Numbered from the stretch's first letter, positions 1-9,095 are shown. The stretch is 64,000 nucleotides of DNA from Patulibacter sp. SYSU D01012 (GCF_017916475.1 NZ_JAFMTB010000003.1:1-64000); one strand, 5' to 3'. Numbers and translations are program-made. Notes: a model not told the origin generated them from the letters alone.

Positions 1-202
1 CGTGTGTCGGCCGGTATCTCCGGCCCGCCGTCTGGATCGCTTCCGATCTCCGACACCCCTGGAGCCCTCCACCCCGCTTCCCCCTCCGTTCGCCTGTCGG
101 CGCCTCGGGCTCTGCGGTGTGCCGCGCTCCAGCGGCTCGAGAAAGATACAGCTTTCCGAGAATCGTGCGTCGCGCCCCTCGGACCGGCGCTCCGCGGGCC
201 GC
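1..202. other. Left-edge non-coding stretch downstream of tyrS
   Basis: No gene is convincing here. A short perfect hairpin (GGCCGG, loop tatct, CCGGCC) lies at 9-25 and could be part of a terminator for tyrS or for a gene beyond the left edge. The rest is pyrimidine-rich on the plus strand with no recognisable RNA gene or coding bias. Confidence 0.4.
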
Positions 203-1396
203 CTACTCGGGGACGACCACCCGGACGAAGCGACGCTTGCCGAGCTGGAGGACGCGGCCGTCCAGTCGCGTCGCCTCGGCGTCCAAGGCGTCCGTCTGCC
301 ACGGCTCGCCGTCCACCCTCACGCCCCCCTGGACGATCGCGCGCCGGGCCTCGGACCGCGACACCCCGAACGCCTCGGCCAGCAGCGCCGGCAGGTGCAC
401 CTGGGCGTCGCCGGCTCCCAGCGCGTGCTCGGGCACGTCCTGCGGGACCGCGCGGTCCTTGAACAGTCGGTCGAACGCCTCCTGCGCCCGGAGCCCTTCC
501 CCCTCCCCCGCGAACCGCTCGCACAGGCCGCGGGCCAACGCGCGCTTCCGGGCCCGCGGATCGTCCGCGGCCTCCGCCGACACGTCGACGCCGAGCAGCG
601 ACGACCAGCCGTCGATCAGCTCGTCCGGGATGCGCATGGTCCGCCCGAAGATCTCCTCGGCCGGCTCCGTGATCCCGATGTGGTTGCCCAGCGACTTCGA
701 CATCTTCTGCACGCCGTCGAGCCCGACGAGCAGCGGCATCGTGAGCACCGCCTGCTCGGGTCGGCCCTCCGCCCGCTGGACGTCCCGGCCGAAGAGCAGG
801 TTGAACGTCTGGTCCGTCCCCCCGAGCTCGACGTCGGCGTCGACGGCCACCGAGTCGTAGCCCTGCAGCAGGGGGTAGACGAACTCGAGCAGGCTGATCG
901 GTCGTCCCCCCGCGTACCGCTTGGCGAAGTCGTCCCGCTCGAGCAGCTGCGCGACCTTGGGGATCCGCGCCAGGGTCAGGAAGCGGTCCATCGGCATGTC
1001 GAGCCACTCGCCGTTCCAGCGGACCTCGAGCAGCTCCGGGTCCGTCCGCAGCACCCGGGAGGCCTGCTCCTGGAACGTCCGCGCGTTGCGCGCGATCCCC
1101 TCGGCGCTCAGGACGGGGCGCGTCGCCGACCGGCCGCTCGGGTCCCCGACCCGAGCCGTGTAGTCGCCGATGATGAGGACGACGCGGTGGCCCAGGTCCT
1201 GGAACTCCCGCAGCTTCTGCAGCACCACGACGTGGCCCAGGTGGATGTCCGGGGCCGTCGGGTCGATCCCGAGCTTGACCCGCAGCTGACGCCCCTCGCG
1301 CGCCGCGCCGGCCAGGCGCTCCGCGAGCACGCCGGCGGGTTGCACGGCCGCGGCGTTGCGGGCCAGGAAGGCGGCGTCGGTTCCAGGGTCGCTCAT
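203..1396 (-). CDS. tyrS: Tyrosyl-tRNA synthetase
   Basis: Cytoplasmic class I aminoacyl-tRNA synthetase that charges tRNA-Tyr with tyrosine using ATP; 397 aa. The HIGH-type motif is HLGH at residues 52-55 and the KMSKS loop is a canonical KMSKS at about 231-235, which places it in the TyrRS group that keeps KMSKS rather than KFGKT. The C-terminal end (from about 335) has an S4-like RNA-binding sequence (SRSEARRAIVQGGVRVDG). The ATG at 1396 is chosen because the synthetase homology begins shortly after it; the open frame extends further upstream but reads antisense through the PBP gene. A TACCAT -10-like box ends 8 nt before the ATG, so the transcript may be leaderless. Confidence 0.96.
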   Translation of the reverse strand: MSDPGTDAAFLARNAAAVQPAGVLAERLAGAAREGRQLRVKLGIDPTAPDIHLGHVVVLQKLREFQDLGHRVVLIIGDYTARVGDPSGRSATRPVLSAEGIARNARTFQEQASRVLRTDPELLEVRWNGEWLDMPMDRFLTLARIPKVAQLLERDDFAKRYAGGRPISLLEFVYPLLQGYDSVAVDADVELGGTDQTFNLLFGRDVQRAEGRPEQAVLTMPLLVGLDGVQKMSKSLGNHIGITEPAEEIFGRTMRIPDELIDGWSSLLGVDVSAEAADDPRARKRALARGLCERFAGEGEGLRAQEAFDRLFKDRAVPQDVPEHALGAGDAQVHLPALLAEAFGVSRSEARRAIVQGGVRVDGEPWQTDALDAEATRLDGRVLQLGKRRFVRVVVPE

Positions 1397-1404
1397 GTCC
1401 GCCG

Positions 1405-1410
1405 ATGGTA
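1405..1410 (-). promoter_or_regulatory. Probable -10 box of tyrS (leaderless)
   Basis: TACCAT on the minus strand, followed by 8 nt and then the tyrS ATG. It fits the TANNNT-gap-start pattern seen before many genes in this window. No convincing -35 box. Confidence 0.45.
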
Positions 1411-1412
1411 GA

Positions 1413-1418
1413 TACAAT
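1413..1418 (+). promoter_or_regulatory. Possible -10 box for the penicillin-binding protein gene
   Basis: TACAAT (5 of 6 to TATAAT) on the plus strand inside the 94-bp divergent tyrS/PBP interval, giving a 5' UTR of about 65 nt. No clear -35 box at 16-19 bp spacing, so the call is tentative. Confidence 0.35.
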
Positions 1419-1490
1419 GCCGCTGCTCTCGTTCCGCGAGCCTGGACCGCGCACCTGCCGCCCCCGCGCCGTCCGCCGCCGCGAGCACCC

Positions 1491-4058
1491 ATGAACGACC
1501 GGACCGGACATCCCGGTGCCGCGGCGCGAGCCGCGCACCCCGGACCGGGCTCCGTCCCCGCGGAGCCCTGGTCAGGCGATCCCCAGACCCCGTGGTGGTC
1601 GGGCGCGCGCGACCGCGCGGCCGCGCGGTCGGCTCCGGCGCCGACGGCCGCCTCCGGGGCCCCGGCGGGGCCGGCCCCGGTCCCGGGCGGCGGGGGGACC
1701 GACGGTCCGCCCGAGGCGCCCGTCACCGGCGGCGGCGGCGAGGGCGGAGCGGACGGTCGGCCTCCGCGCCCGCGCCTGCGCTTCCGCTGGCTGCGCCTGA
1801 TCGGCCTGCTGATCCCCCTCGGCGCGCTCGCGGTCGTCTCGACGATCTTCGGGATGATGATGGCCGTCTCGAGCGACCTGCCCGACCTGGACACCGCCAA
1901 GGAGTTCCAGACGGCGAAGAACTCGTTCCTGCTGGACCGCAACAACCGGCAGATCGGCATCCTCGCGGACTCCTCCCGGTACATCGTGACGTCGGGGCAG
2001 ATCTCGCAGGACGTCAAGGACGCGGTGATCGCGACCGAGGACGAGCGGTTCATGGAGAACAGCGGCGTCGACCTGAAGGGCATCGGCCGCGCCGTCTTCC
2101 AGGACCTCGTCGAGCGCCGGGCCGCCCAGGGCGCGTCCACGATCACGCAGCAGCTCGTCAAGCTCGCGCTGCAGGCGGAGAACAAGCGCACGGTCTTCCA
2201 GAAGCTGCGCGAGGCGGCGCTGGCGTACCACATGACGAAGCAGTGGTCGAAGCAGAAGATCCTGACCACGTACCTGAACCGCGTCTACTTCGGCAACGGC
2301 GCGTACGGGGTGGAGTCGGCCGCGAAGACGTACTTCGGCAAGGACCCCGAGCACGCCGGCTGCGCCCCGCCGAAGAAGCCGTGCGCCGCGCAGCTGCGCC
2401 CGGCCGAGGCCGCGCTGCTGGCCGCGATCATCGCGTCGCCCTCGCGGTTCGACCCGGTCACCGAGCCCGAGGCGGCCTACCGTCGGCGCAACGTCGTGCT
2501 CCTCAAGATGCGGGACCAGCGCCGCATCTCCCCGGCCGAGTACGAGGAGGCGCGCAACGAGCCGCTCCCGTCCCGCGACGACATCGAGCCGCCGACGCTC
2601 GACGCCGAGAACCCGTACTTCTCGTCGTGGGTGACCGCCCAGCTCGTCGACAAGGTCGGCGCGCAGCGCACGTACGAGGGCGGCCTGAAGGTCCGCACCA
2701 CCCTCGATCCGCAGATCCAGAAGGCCGCGCAGGGGGCGATCGACGCGTACCTGACCCGGCCCGACATGCCGACCGCGTCGATGGTCGTCATCGACAACCG
2801 CACGGGCGAGGTCCGCGCGATGGTCGGCGGCCGCGACTACCGGAAGAAGCCGTTCAACCTGGCGACGCAGGGCCAGCGGCAGCCCGGGTCGTCCTTCAAG
2901 CCGTTCGTGCTCGCGCAGGCGCTGCGCGAGGGGATCTCGCCCAGCCGCACCTACGCCTCGAAGCGCCTGACGCTGAAGGTCAAGGACGAGAACGGCCGCC
3001 GCGAGACGTTCCGGGTGACGAACGACGAGAGCGCCTACTCGGGCCGTTCGTCCATCGCCCGCGCCCTGACGTTCTCCGACAACGCGGTCTACGCGCAGCT
3101 CGGGCAGACCGTCGGCACGCGCGACGTCGCCAAGCTGATCAAGCGGATGGGCATCCGCACGCCCGTCTCGTCGAACGCGGCGCTCGCGCTCGGCGCGCCG
3201 CGCCGGGGCGTGACCGTGCTCGACATGGCCCACGCCTACGAGACGTTCGCCACGCGCGGCCTGCGCATCAACGGCACGCTCGGCGCCCCGAACGGCGGGC
3301 CCGTCGGCATCACGCGCATCGAGGAGCCCGGCCGGAAGACCCGCGTCAACCACCGGCGCGCCGAGCGCGTGATGTCGCAGCAGGTCGCCGACACCACGAC
3401 GGGCATCATGCGCACCGTCGTGTCGAAGGGCACCGGCCACCGCGCGCAGTACGGCGGATTCGCGGCCGGGAAGACCGGCACGACGGAGAACAACGTCGAC
3501 GCCTGGTTCGTCGGGTTCTCGCGCGAGCTGACCGTCGCCGTGTGGGTCGGCTATCCCGACTCGGGCAAGCCGATGCAGACCGAGTTCATGGGCGAGCCGG
3601 TCGAGGGCGGCACCTACCCGGCCGCGATCTGGGGCGAGTTCATGCACCGCGTCGCCGCGACGGCCGGCAAGGCCAAGGACGACGACGACCCCAACCTGCC
3701 GGTGGAGGGCAAGGAGCCCGCCGTGCCCGACGCGACGGGCACCGACACCACCGCCACGGACGCCGCCCCCGCGGCGCCCTCCGCGGGGGACGCCGGCGGG
3801 GACGACGGCAGCACGCCGAGCGCGCCGGCGCCCGAGCCGAGCGCGCCGGCGACCGGCGAGGGTGCCGGATCGACGGGCGGATCCGGCTCGTCGTCCTCCG
3901 GCGGCGGCGCGCCGGGCGGCGGAACCTCCGGCGGCGGGTCGGCCGGCGGCGGCGGGTCGGCCGGCGGCGGCTCCGCCGGTGGCGCGGGCGGCGGCGCGGC
4001 GGGCACCGGTGGCGGCTCGGCCGGCGCCGGCGGGTCGGGCGCCGTCCCCCTCGGGTAG
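1491..4058 (+). CDS. Class A penicillin-binding protein (glycosyltransferase/transpeptidase)
   Basis: Bifunctional cell-wall polymerase, 855 aa: GT51 glycan polymerisation followed by D,D-transpeptidase crosslinking, anchored in the membrane with its catalytic part outside. A Pro/Gly-rich cytoplasmic tail (1-95) precedes one transmembrane helix at about 101-125. GT51 motifs follow (ATEDERF near 180, then GASTITQQLVK and NRVYFGNGAYGVESAA). The transpeptidase triad is clear: SSFK near 466, SDN in TFSDNAVYAQL, and KTGT. The usual His of EDxxFxxHxG is Asn here (EDERFMEN). After the catalytic core comes a ~130-residue acidic/Pro then Gly/Ser-rich tail. Start ATG 1491 avoids reading into the tyrS promoter region. 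Confidence 0.94.
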   Translation: MNDRTGHPGAAARAAHPGPGSVPAEPWSGDPQTPWWSGARDRAAARSAPAPTAASGAPAGPAPVPGGGGTDGPPEAPVTGGGGEGGADGRPPRPRLRFRWLRLIGLLIPLGALAVVSTIFGMMMAVSSDLPDLDTAKEFQTAKNSFLLDRNNRQIGILADSSRYIVTSGQISQDVKDAVIATEDERFMENSGVDLKGIGRAVFQDLVERRAAQGASTITQQLVKLALQAENKRTVFQKLREAALAYHMTKQWSKQKILTTYLNRVYFGNGAYGVESAAKTYFGKDPEHAGCAPPKKPCAAQLRPAEAALLAAIIASPSRFDPVTEPEAAYRRRNVVLLKMRDQRRISPAEYEEARNEPLPSRDDIEPPTLDAENPYFSSWVTAQLVDKVGAQRTYEGGLKVRTTLDPQIQKAAQGAIDAYLTRPDMPTASMVVIDNRTGEVRAMVGGRDYRKKPFNLATQGQRQPGSSFKPFVLAQALREGISPSRTYASKRLTLKVKDENGRRETFRVTNDESAYSGRSSIARALTFSDNAVYAQLGQTVGTRDVAKLIKRMGIRTPVSSNAALALGAPRRGVTVLDMAHAYETFATRGLRINGTLGAPNGGPVGITRIEEPGRKTRVNHRRAERVMSQQVADTTTGIMRTVVSKGTGHRAQYGGFAAGKTGTTENNVDAWFVGFSRELTVAVWVGYPDSGKPMQTEFMGEPVEGGTYPAAIWGEFMHRVAATAGKAKDDDDPNLPVEGKEPAVPDATGTDTTATDAAPAAPSAGDAGGDDGSTPSAPAPEPSAPATGEGAGSTGGSGSSSSGGGAPGGGTSGGGSAGGGGSAGGGSAGGAGGGAAGTGGGSAGAGGSGAVPLG

Positions 4059-4090
4059 CCGCCGCCGACCGCCCGCCGCGGCCGGCGCGC

Positions 4091-4717
4091 TCAGCGGGTG
4101 CCGGCCCGCGGGCGGGCCATCCCCGGCGGCCACGGACGCGAGACGTGGGTGCTCGACGCGTCGGCGAACCGCCACGGCAGCTCGACGGCCTTCGTGATGC
4201 CGATGCGCTCGCCGTCGACGAGTCGCACCGGCCGGTCGTCCTCGTCCGGCGGCAGGATCCGCAACGGCCCGTGTTGCAGGTCGCTGCCGTCCAGGTCGAG
4301 CTCGACGTCGAGCGCCAGGGTCAGGCGGCCCGGGCCGGACGTGAGCTCGCGGTCCGGCCGTCCGCGACGACGAGCGCGGATCACGTCCAGGCCGGCCGTC
4401 GGCTCGATCGCCCGGACGAGCACCGCGGCGGCCACGCCCTCGGGCTCGCAGACGGCGTTCAACAGCGCGTGGATGCCGTACGACCGGTACACGTACGCCC
4501 GACCCGGCGGGCCGAAGAGCGCCTGCGTGCGAGCCGTCGGACCGGGCGTCGCGCGCGGGCCGCGGAACCCGTGGCAGGCCGGCTCGCTCTCGTGATAGGC
4601 CTCCGTCTCGACGATCCGGCCCGCCGTCTCGCCGTGCACGAGCACGCAGCCGACGAGGTCGCGCGCGACCTCGACGACGTCGCGATCGTAGAAGGCGGGC
4701 GGGAGCGCCGCGCGCAC
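4091..4717 (-). CDS. mpg: 3-methyladenine DNA glycosylase (AAG/MPG family)
   Basis: Base-excision repair glycosylase removing alkylated purines such as 3-methyladenine and hypoxanthine; 208 aa, typical of bacterial AAG proteins. Diagnostic stretches are RIVETEAY, with Glu39 aligning with the catalytic Glu125 of the human enzyme (family knowledge), FGPPGRAYVYRSYG, and GPGRLTLALDV. The start is GTG 4717, 5 nt after the argH stop codon; the longer open frame upstream is only antisense-like low-complexity sequence within argH. It is therefore the last gene of the argH transcript and converges on the PBP gene with a 32-bp gap. Confidence 0.93.
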   Translation of the reverse strand: MRAALPPAFYDRDVVEVARDLVGCVLVHGETAGRIVETEAYHESEPACHGFRGPRATPGPTARTQALFGPPGRAYVYRSYGIHALLNAVCEPEGVAAAVLVRAIEPTAGLDVIRARRRGRPDRELTSGPGRLTLALDVELDLDGSDLQHGPLRILPPDEDDRPVRLVDGERIGITKAVELPWRFADASSTHVSRPWPPGMARPRAGTR

Positions 4718-4722
4718 GGCGC

Positions 4723-6084
4723 TCAGGCGAGCAGGCCCTGCGCCAGCGCGAGCTGCTCGCGCAGCCGCGCCGACGACGTCCCGCCCTGGCTCTGCTTGCG
4801 CTCGAGCGGCGCGCGCGGCTCGAGCAGCTCGCGGATCCACGGCCCCAGGTGCTCGCTCTGCGCGGTCAGCTCCTCGTCCGGGATCTCGGAGAGCGTGCGC
4901 CCCGACTCGACCGCCAGGCGGACGAGGCCGCCGACGATGCCGTGGCACTGGCGGAAGGGCACGCCGCGCTTGACGAGCTCGTCCGCCAGATCGGTCGCCG
5001 CGAGCAGCTCGTCGGCCGCCGCGGCCGCCATGCGATCGGCGCGGAACGTCGCCCCGCCGATCATGCCCGCCGCGGCGGCGAGCGCCTGCTCGAGCGTGTC
5101 GGCCGCGTCGAAGACGTGCTCCTTGTCCTCCTGCAGGTCCTTGTTGTAGGTCAGCGGGAGGGCGTGGATGACGCCGTGCAGCGCCGCCAGGTGCCCGGTG
5201 ATCCGCGGCGCCTTCGCGCGCAGCAGCTCGGCGCAGTCCGGGTTCTTCTTCTGCGGCATGAGCGAGCTGCCCGACGACCACGCGTCGGGCAGCGTCAGGA
5301 AGCCGAACTCCTCGCTCGCCCACTGGACGATCTCCTGCCCCAGGCGCGAGAGGTGCGTCGCACAGGTCGCCGCGGCGCTCAGGTAGTCGAGCGCGAAGTC
5401 GCGGTTGGAGACCGCGTCGATCGAGTTCGGCGCCGGCGCCTCGAAGCCGAGCTCGGCCGCGGTCATGGCCCGGTCGGTGTCGAAGTTGACGCCCGCCAGC
5501 GCGCCGGCGCCCAGCGGCATCCGGCGCAGCGCCTGCTCACGCGTGAAGCGGAAGCGCGCGCGGTCGCGCTCGAGCATCCAGACGTACGTCAGCAGGTGGT
5601 GCGCCAGGTACACCGGCTGCGCGCGCTGCAGGTGCGTGTAGGCCGGCATCGGCCAGTCGAGGTGCCGCCCCGCGACGTCGAGGATCGTGCGCATGAGGCC
5701 CTCGATCGCCGCGATCGCGCGCTCGGCCGCCTCGCCCGTCCACAGCGCGAAGTCGGTCGCCACCTGGTCGTTGCGCGAGCGCGCCGTGTGCAGCCGGGCG
5801 CCGGGGTCCCCGACGAGCTCCGTCAGGCGCCGCTCGACCGCCATGTGGATGTCCTCGTCGTCCGGCTCGAACGGGAACGTGCCGCCCCGCAGCTCGCCCT
5901 CGATCTGCTCGAAGCCGCGCAGGATCGCGTCCAGGTCGTCCTGGCCGATGATCCCCCGCGCCGCCAGCATCCGCGCGTGGGCGCGGGAGCCGCGGAGGTC
6001 CTGGGGCCACATGCGTCGGTCGAAGCCCAGGGACGTGTTCATCTCCCGGAAGACCGGGTCCTGCGGCTCGGCGAATCGCGACAT
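4723..6084 (-). CDS. argH: Argininosuccinate lyase
   Basis: Last step of arginine synthesis: cleaves argininosuccinate to arginine and fumarate; 453 aa, homotetrameric cytosolic enzyme of the aspartase/fumarase superfamily. The superfamily signature GSSLMPQKKNPD is at about 270-281. HTARSRNDQVATD (substrate and catalytic region) and the N-terminal FDRRMWPQDLRGSRAHA block are intact. The ATG at 6084 is supported by N-terminal conservation. A TAGACT -10 box lies 9 nt upstream, so a leaderless mRNA is likely. The DNA glycosylase gene follows after 5 nt. No other arginine gene is in the window. Confidence 0.97.
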   Translation of the reverse strand: MSRFAEPQDPVFREMNTSLGFDRRMWPQDLRGSRAHARMLAARGIIGQDDLDAILRGFEQIEGELRGGTFPFEPDDEDIHMAVERRLTELVGDPGARLHTARSRNDQVATDFALWTGEAAERAIAAIEGLMRTILDVAGRHLDWPMPAYTHLQRAQPVYLAHHLLTYVWMLERDRARFRFTREQALRRMPLGAGALAGVNFDTDRAMTAAELGFEAPAPNSIDAVSNRDFALDYLSAAATCATHLSRLGQEIVQWASEEFGFLTLPDAWSSGSSLMPQKKNPDCAELLRAKAPRITGHLAALHGVIHALPLTYNKDLQEDKEHVFDAADTLEQALAAAAGMIGGATFRADRMAAAAADELLAATDLADELVKRGVPFRQCHGIVGGLVRLAVESGRTLSEIPDEELTAQSEHLGPWIRELLEPRAPLERKQSQGGTSSARLREQLALAQGLLA

Positions 6085-6093
6085 AGGCGAACG

Positions 6094-6099
6094 AGTCTA
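6094..6099 (-). promoter_or_regulatory. Probable -10 box of argH (leaderless)
   Basis: TAGACT on the minus strand, 9 nt before the argH ATG. The same hexamer precedes ilvC (50038-50043) and serC (40423-40428). Confidence 0.5.
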
Positions 6100-6109
6100 G
6101 GTCGCCGCC

Positions 6110-6203
6110 GGACCTGATGCCGTTCCCCGAGGATGGTGCCCCGCCCGCCCCGATCGCGACAGAGCCGGGCGAGGGGGATCGCCGCAGGACCGGATGCCGT
6201 TCC
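6110..6203. repeat. Two imperfect 17-bp direct repeats upstream of argH
   Basis: GGACCTGATGCCGTTCC at 6110-6126 and GGACCGGATGCCGTTCC at 6187-6203 differ at one base and start 77 bp apart. They sit between the stop of the DegT-type gene and the argH promoter. Function unknown; could be chance, a duplicated regulator site, or remains of a duplication. Confidence 0.4.
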
Positions 6204-6216
6204 GCAGGGCGGCCGC

Positions 6217-7350
6217 TCAGTCGCCGGTGAGGACGGCGGTCAGCTCGGCGACGACCGTCGCGACCTGGTCCTGCGTCATGCCGGGGAAGAACGGGAGCGA
6301 CAGGCCGCGGGCCGCCGCGTCCTCCGCCACCGGGAACTGGCCCTCGCGGAACCCGAGGCGCTCGCGGTAGAACGCGAACAGGTGGATCGCCGGCAGGTAC
6401 GGCCGCGTCTGGATGCCCCGCTCCGCGAGCCGGGAGATCGTCGCGTCGCGGTCCACGCCGCGCGGCACCCGCACGACGAAGACGAACCACGAGCGGCGGG
6501 CGCCTCCGCGGTCCTCGCACAGCAGCTCGACGCCCGTGCGGTCGACGAGCCCCGCGAGCGCCTCGCGGTACCAGGCGGCCACCTGCGCGCGCGACGCGAG
6601 CATGTCGTCCAGCCGCCCGAGCTGCGCGATCCCCAGCGCGCACGCGATGTCGGACATCCGGTAGTTGAAGCCCAGGCGGTCGTGGTCGAGCCACTGCATG
6701 TCCGGGGCGCGGCCCTGGTTGCGCTCGGAGTCGATGCGCGCCTTGATCGCCGGGTCGGCGGTCGTGACCATGCCGCCCTCGCCCGTCGTCATCTGCTTGT
6801 TCGCGTAGAACGCGTACATCGTCGGGTGGCCGTGGCCGCCCACGGGCGTCCCGTCCGCGTGCACCGCGCCGAGGGCCTCGGCGGCGTCCTCGACGATCGG
6901 CAGCCCGTGGCGCTCCATCCCGGCGATCTCGGCGGGGTAGCCGAAGATGTGCACCGGCAGCAGCGCCACCGTACGGGAGGTGACGGCGGACGCGACCGCG
7001 TCGGCGGAGACGTTGAGCGTGTCCGGGTCGACGTCCACGAAGACGGGGGTCGCCTCCTCGTACAGGACGCTGTTGGCGGTCGCGATGAACGAGAAGGGCG
7101 ACGTGACGACCTCGCGATCCCCGGCGCCGCGCTCGACCCCGACCGCACGGAGGGCCAGGTGCAGTCCGGCGGTGCCCGAGGACACGGCCGAGCCGTGCGG
7201 CACGCCGATCCGGGCCGCGAAGCGCCGCTCGAACTCGCCCAGGCGCGGACCGAGCGAGAGCTGACCGGAGCGCAGGACGTCCAGGACGGCCTGCTCCTCC
7301 TCGGGCCCGATGACCGGCCGGGCGAGCGGGATGCGCGGCGCGTCGCTCAT
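6217..7350 (-). CDS. DegT/DnrJ/EryC1/StrS-family PLP aminotransferase
   Basis: 377-aa PLP enzyme of the sugar-aminotransferase (AHBA synthase-like) family, which usually transaminates keto groups on nucleotide-linked sugars. PLP-site motifs are SSGTAGLHLAL (about 57-67), EDAAEALG (about 154-161) and NKQMTTGEGG, with Lys185 as the Schiff-base lysine. The ATG at 7350 overlaps the cimA stop codon as ATGA, so translation is probably coupled to cimA. No nucleotide-sugar gene is nearby, so the substrate cannot be told; a role tied to branched-chain or other amino acid metabolism is possible but unproved. Confidence 0.85.
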   Translation of the reverse strand: MSDAPRIPLARPVIGPEEEQAVLDVLRSGQLSLGPRLGEFERRFAARIGVPHGSAVSSGTAGLHLALRAVGVERGAGDREVVTSPFSFIATANSVLYEEATPVFVDVDPDTLNVSADAVASAVTSRTVALLPVHIFGYPAEIAGMERHGLPIVEDAAEALGAVHADGTPVGGHGHPTMYAFYANKQMTTGEGGMVTTADPAIKARIDSERNQGRAPDMQWLDHDRLGFNYRMSDIACALGIAQLGRLDDMLASRAQVAAWYREALAGLVDRTGVELLCEDRGGARRSWFVFVVRVPRGVDRDATISRLAERGIQTRPYLPAIHLFAFYRERLGFREGQFPVAEDAAARGLSLPFFPGMTQDQVATVVAELTAVLTGD

Positions 7351-8963
7351 GCGCCCGCCGCCGCCCCGCCCGCGGCCACGCCGCGCCGGCCCGGCTGCTC
7401 GGACCGCGCGAGCGAGTCGACGAGCGCCTCCCACGACGCCGCGATGACGTTGCCGCTCACGCCGATGGAGCCCCAGGTCTCGCGGCCGTCCGTCGCGTCG
7501 ATGATCACGCGCGTGACGGCGTCGGTGCCCTTCGTCGAGTCGAGGATGCGGACGCGGAAGTCGGCCAGCTCGATGTCCGCCAGGTGCGGGTGGACCTGCG
7601 CGATCGCGGCGCGCAGCGCGCCGTCGAGCGCGTGGACGGGGCCGTTGCCCTCGGCGGTGCGGACGAAGCGCTCGTCGCCGATCCAGATCTTGATCGTCGC
7701 CTCCGTCTCGACCTGGCCGCCCGCGCGCTGCTCGACGATCACGCGCCACGACTCGAGCGTGAACAGCGGCTCGTAGGCGCCCGTCTCGCGCCGCATGAGC
7801 AGCTCGAAGGAGGCGTCGGCCGCCTCGAAGTGGTACCCGCGGTGCTCGAGCTCCTTCACCCGCTCGATGATCCGGGCGGCCTGCGCGTCGTCGACCTCGA
7901 CGCCCGCGGCGGCGGCCTTCTCGACGACGGTGCCCTTGCCCGCGAGCTCGGACACGAGCACCTCGCGGCTGTTGCCGACCGCCTCGGGGTCGACGTGCTC
8001 GAAGGTCCGCGCGTCGTTGCGGATGCCGGCGATGTGCAGGCCCCCCTTGTGCGCGAACGCGTTGCGGCCGACGTACGGCTGCGACGCGCGCGGGGTGCGG
8101 TTGAGCAGCTCGTCGACGAAGAGCGACGTCTCCGTCAACCGGGCCAGCCCGCCGTCGGGCAGCGACCGGATGCCCATCTTCAGCTCGAGGTCGGCCGTGA
8201 TCGTCGTCAGGTTGGCGTTGCCGGTGCGCTCGCCGATGCCGTTCGTCGTGCCCTGGACCTGCGTGGCCCCGGCCTGGACGGCGAGCAGCGAGTTCGCGAC
8301 GCCGCACCCGGCGTCGTCGTGCGCGTGGATCGCCACCCGGGCGTGCGCGCCGAGCTCGGCGACGACGCGCGCGACGGCGTCGTGGACCTGCAGCGGCAGC
8401 GACGAGCCGTTCGTGTCGCAGAGCGTCAGCGTGTCGGCGCCGGCCTCGACGGCGGCGCGCAGGCAGCGCAGCGCGTACGCCTCGTCGTCGCGCCAGGCGT
8501 CGAAGAAGTGCTCGGCGTCGTAGATGACCCGCTTGCCCTCGCCGCGCAGGAACGCGACGGAGTCCGCGATCAGTCGCAGGTTCTCCTCACGGTCGACGCG
8601 CACGACCTTCTCGAGGTGCAGGCCCCACGTCTTGCCGACGATCGTCGTGACGGCGCAGAAGCAGTCGGCCAGGATCCGCAGCGCCGGGTCGTCCTCGGCG
8701 CGCACGTCGCGGCGACGGGTCATCCCGAACGCGGCGATCTGCGCGTTCGTCCACGTCTCGCCGGCCAGCAGCCCGAAGAGCTCCTGCTCCTTGGGGTTCG
8801 ACGCGGGGAAGCCCGCCTCGATCAGGTGCACGCCGAGCTCGTCGAGCTTCGTGGCGACGCGGAGCTTCTCGTCCGCGGAGAGGGACATCCCCTCGCCCTG
8901 CATGCCGTCCCGGAGGGTGGCGTCGTAGAGCTCGAAGGGGCGGGTGGGAGCGGTGTCGGTCAT
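7347..8963 (-). CDS. cimA: (R)-citramalate synthase
   Basis: Condenses pyruvate and acetyl-CoA to (R)-citramalate, the threonine-independent entry to isoleucine; LeuBCD then carry it to 2-oxobutanoate. 538 aa: an N-terminal DRE-TIM barrel (YDATLRDGMQGEG at about 13-25; HAHDDAGCGVANSL; GTTNGIGERTGNANL) and a C-terminal LeuA-type regulatory domain (about 390-520). YDAEHFFDAW is characteristic of this branch rather than of LeuA. ATG 8963 has AGGA 8-11 nt upstream. It overlaps the DegT-type aminotransferase by 4 bp and lies 132 bp downstream of ilvE on the same strand. Confidence 0.92.
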   Translation of the reverse strand: MTDTAPTRPFELYDATLRDGMQGEGMSLSADEKLRVATKLDELGVHLIEAGFPASNPKEQELFGLLAGETWTNAQIAAFGMTRRRDVRAEDDPALRILADCFCAVTTIVGKTWGLHLEKVVRVDREENLRLIADSVAFLRGEGKRVIYDAEHFFDAWRDDEAYALRCLRAAVEAGADTLTLCDTNGSSLPLQVHDAVARVVAELGAHARVAIHAHDDAGCGVANSLLAVQAGATQVQGTTNGIGERTGNANLTTITADLELKMGIRSLPDGGLARLTETSLFVDELLNRTPRASQPYVGRNAFAHKGGLHIAGIRNDARTFEHVDPEAVGNSREVLVSELAGKGTVVEKAAAAGVEVDDAQAARIIERVKELEHRGYHFEAADASFELLMRRETGAYEPLFTLESWRVIVEQRAGGQVETEATIKIWIGDERFVRTAEGNGPVHALDGALRAAIAQVHPHLADIELADFRVRILDSTKGTDAVTRVIIDATDGRETWGSIGVSGNVIAASWEALVDSLARSEQPGRRGVAAGGAAAGA

Positions 8964-9095
8964 CGGGGTCCTGCGGGTGGGCGACCCGGGGCGGGTCGCG
9001 GGGCGGTCGTCGGGCTCGGGCGTGGGCGACCGAGCGGCGACGCCGCCCGGTGCCCTACGGAATTCGCCGCCCCGGGGCGCGTCCGTGGGCCATGC

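Noticed and set aside
1-202. Possible rRNA or tRNA gene or its promoter at the left edge
   Set aside because: No recognisable rRNA or tRNA sequence in the visible bases; only a short hairpin could be supported.
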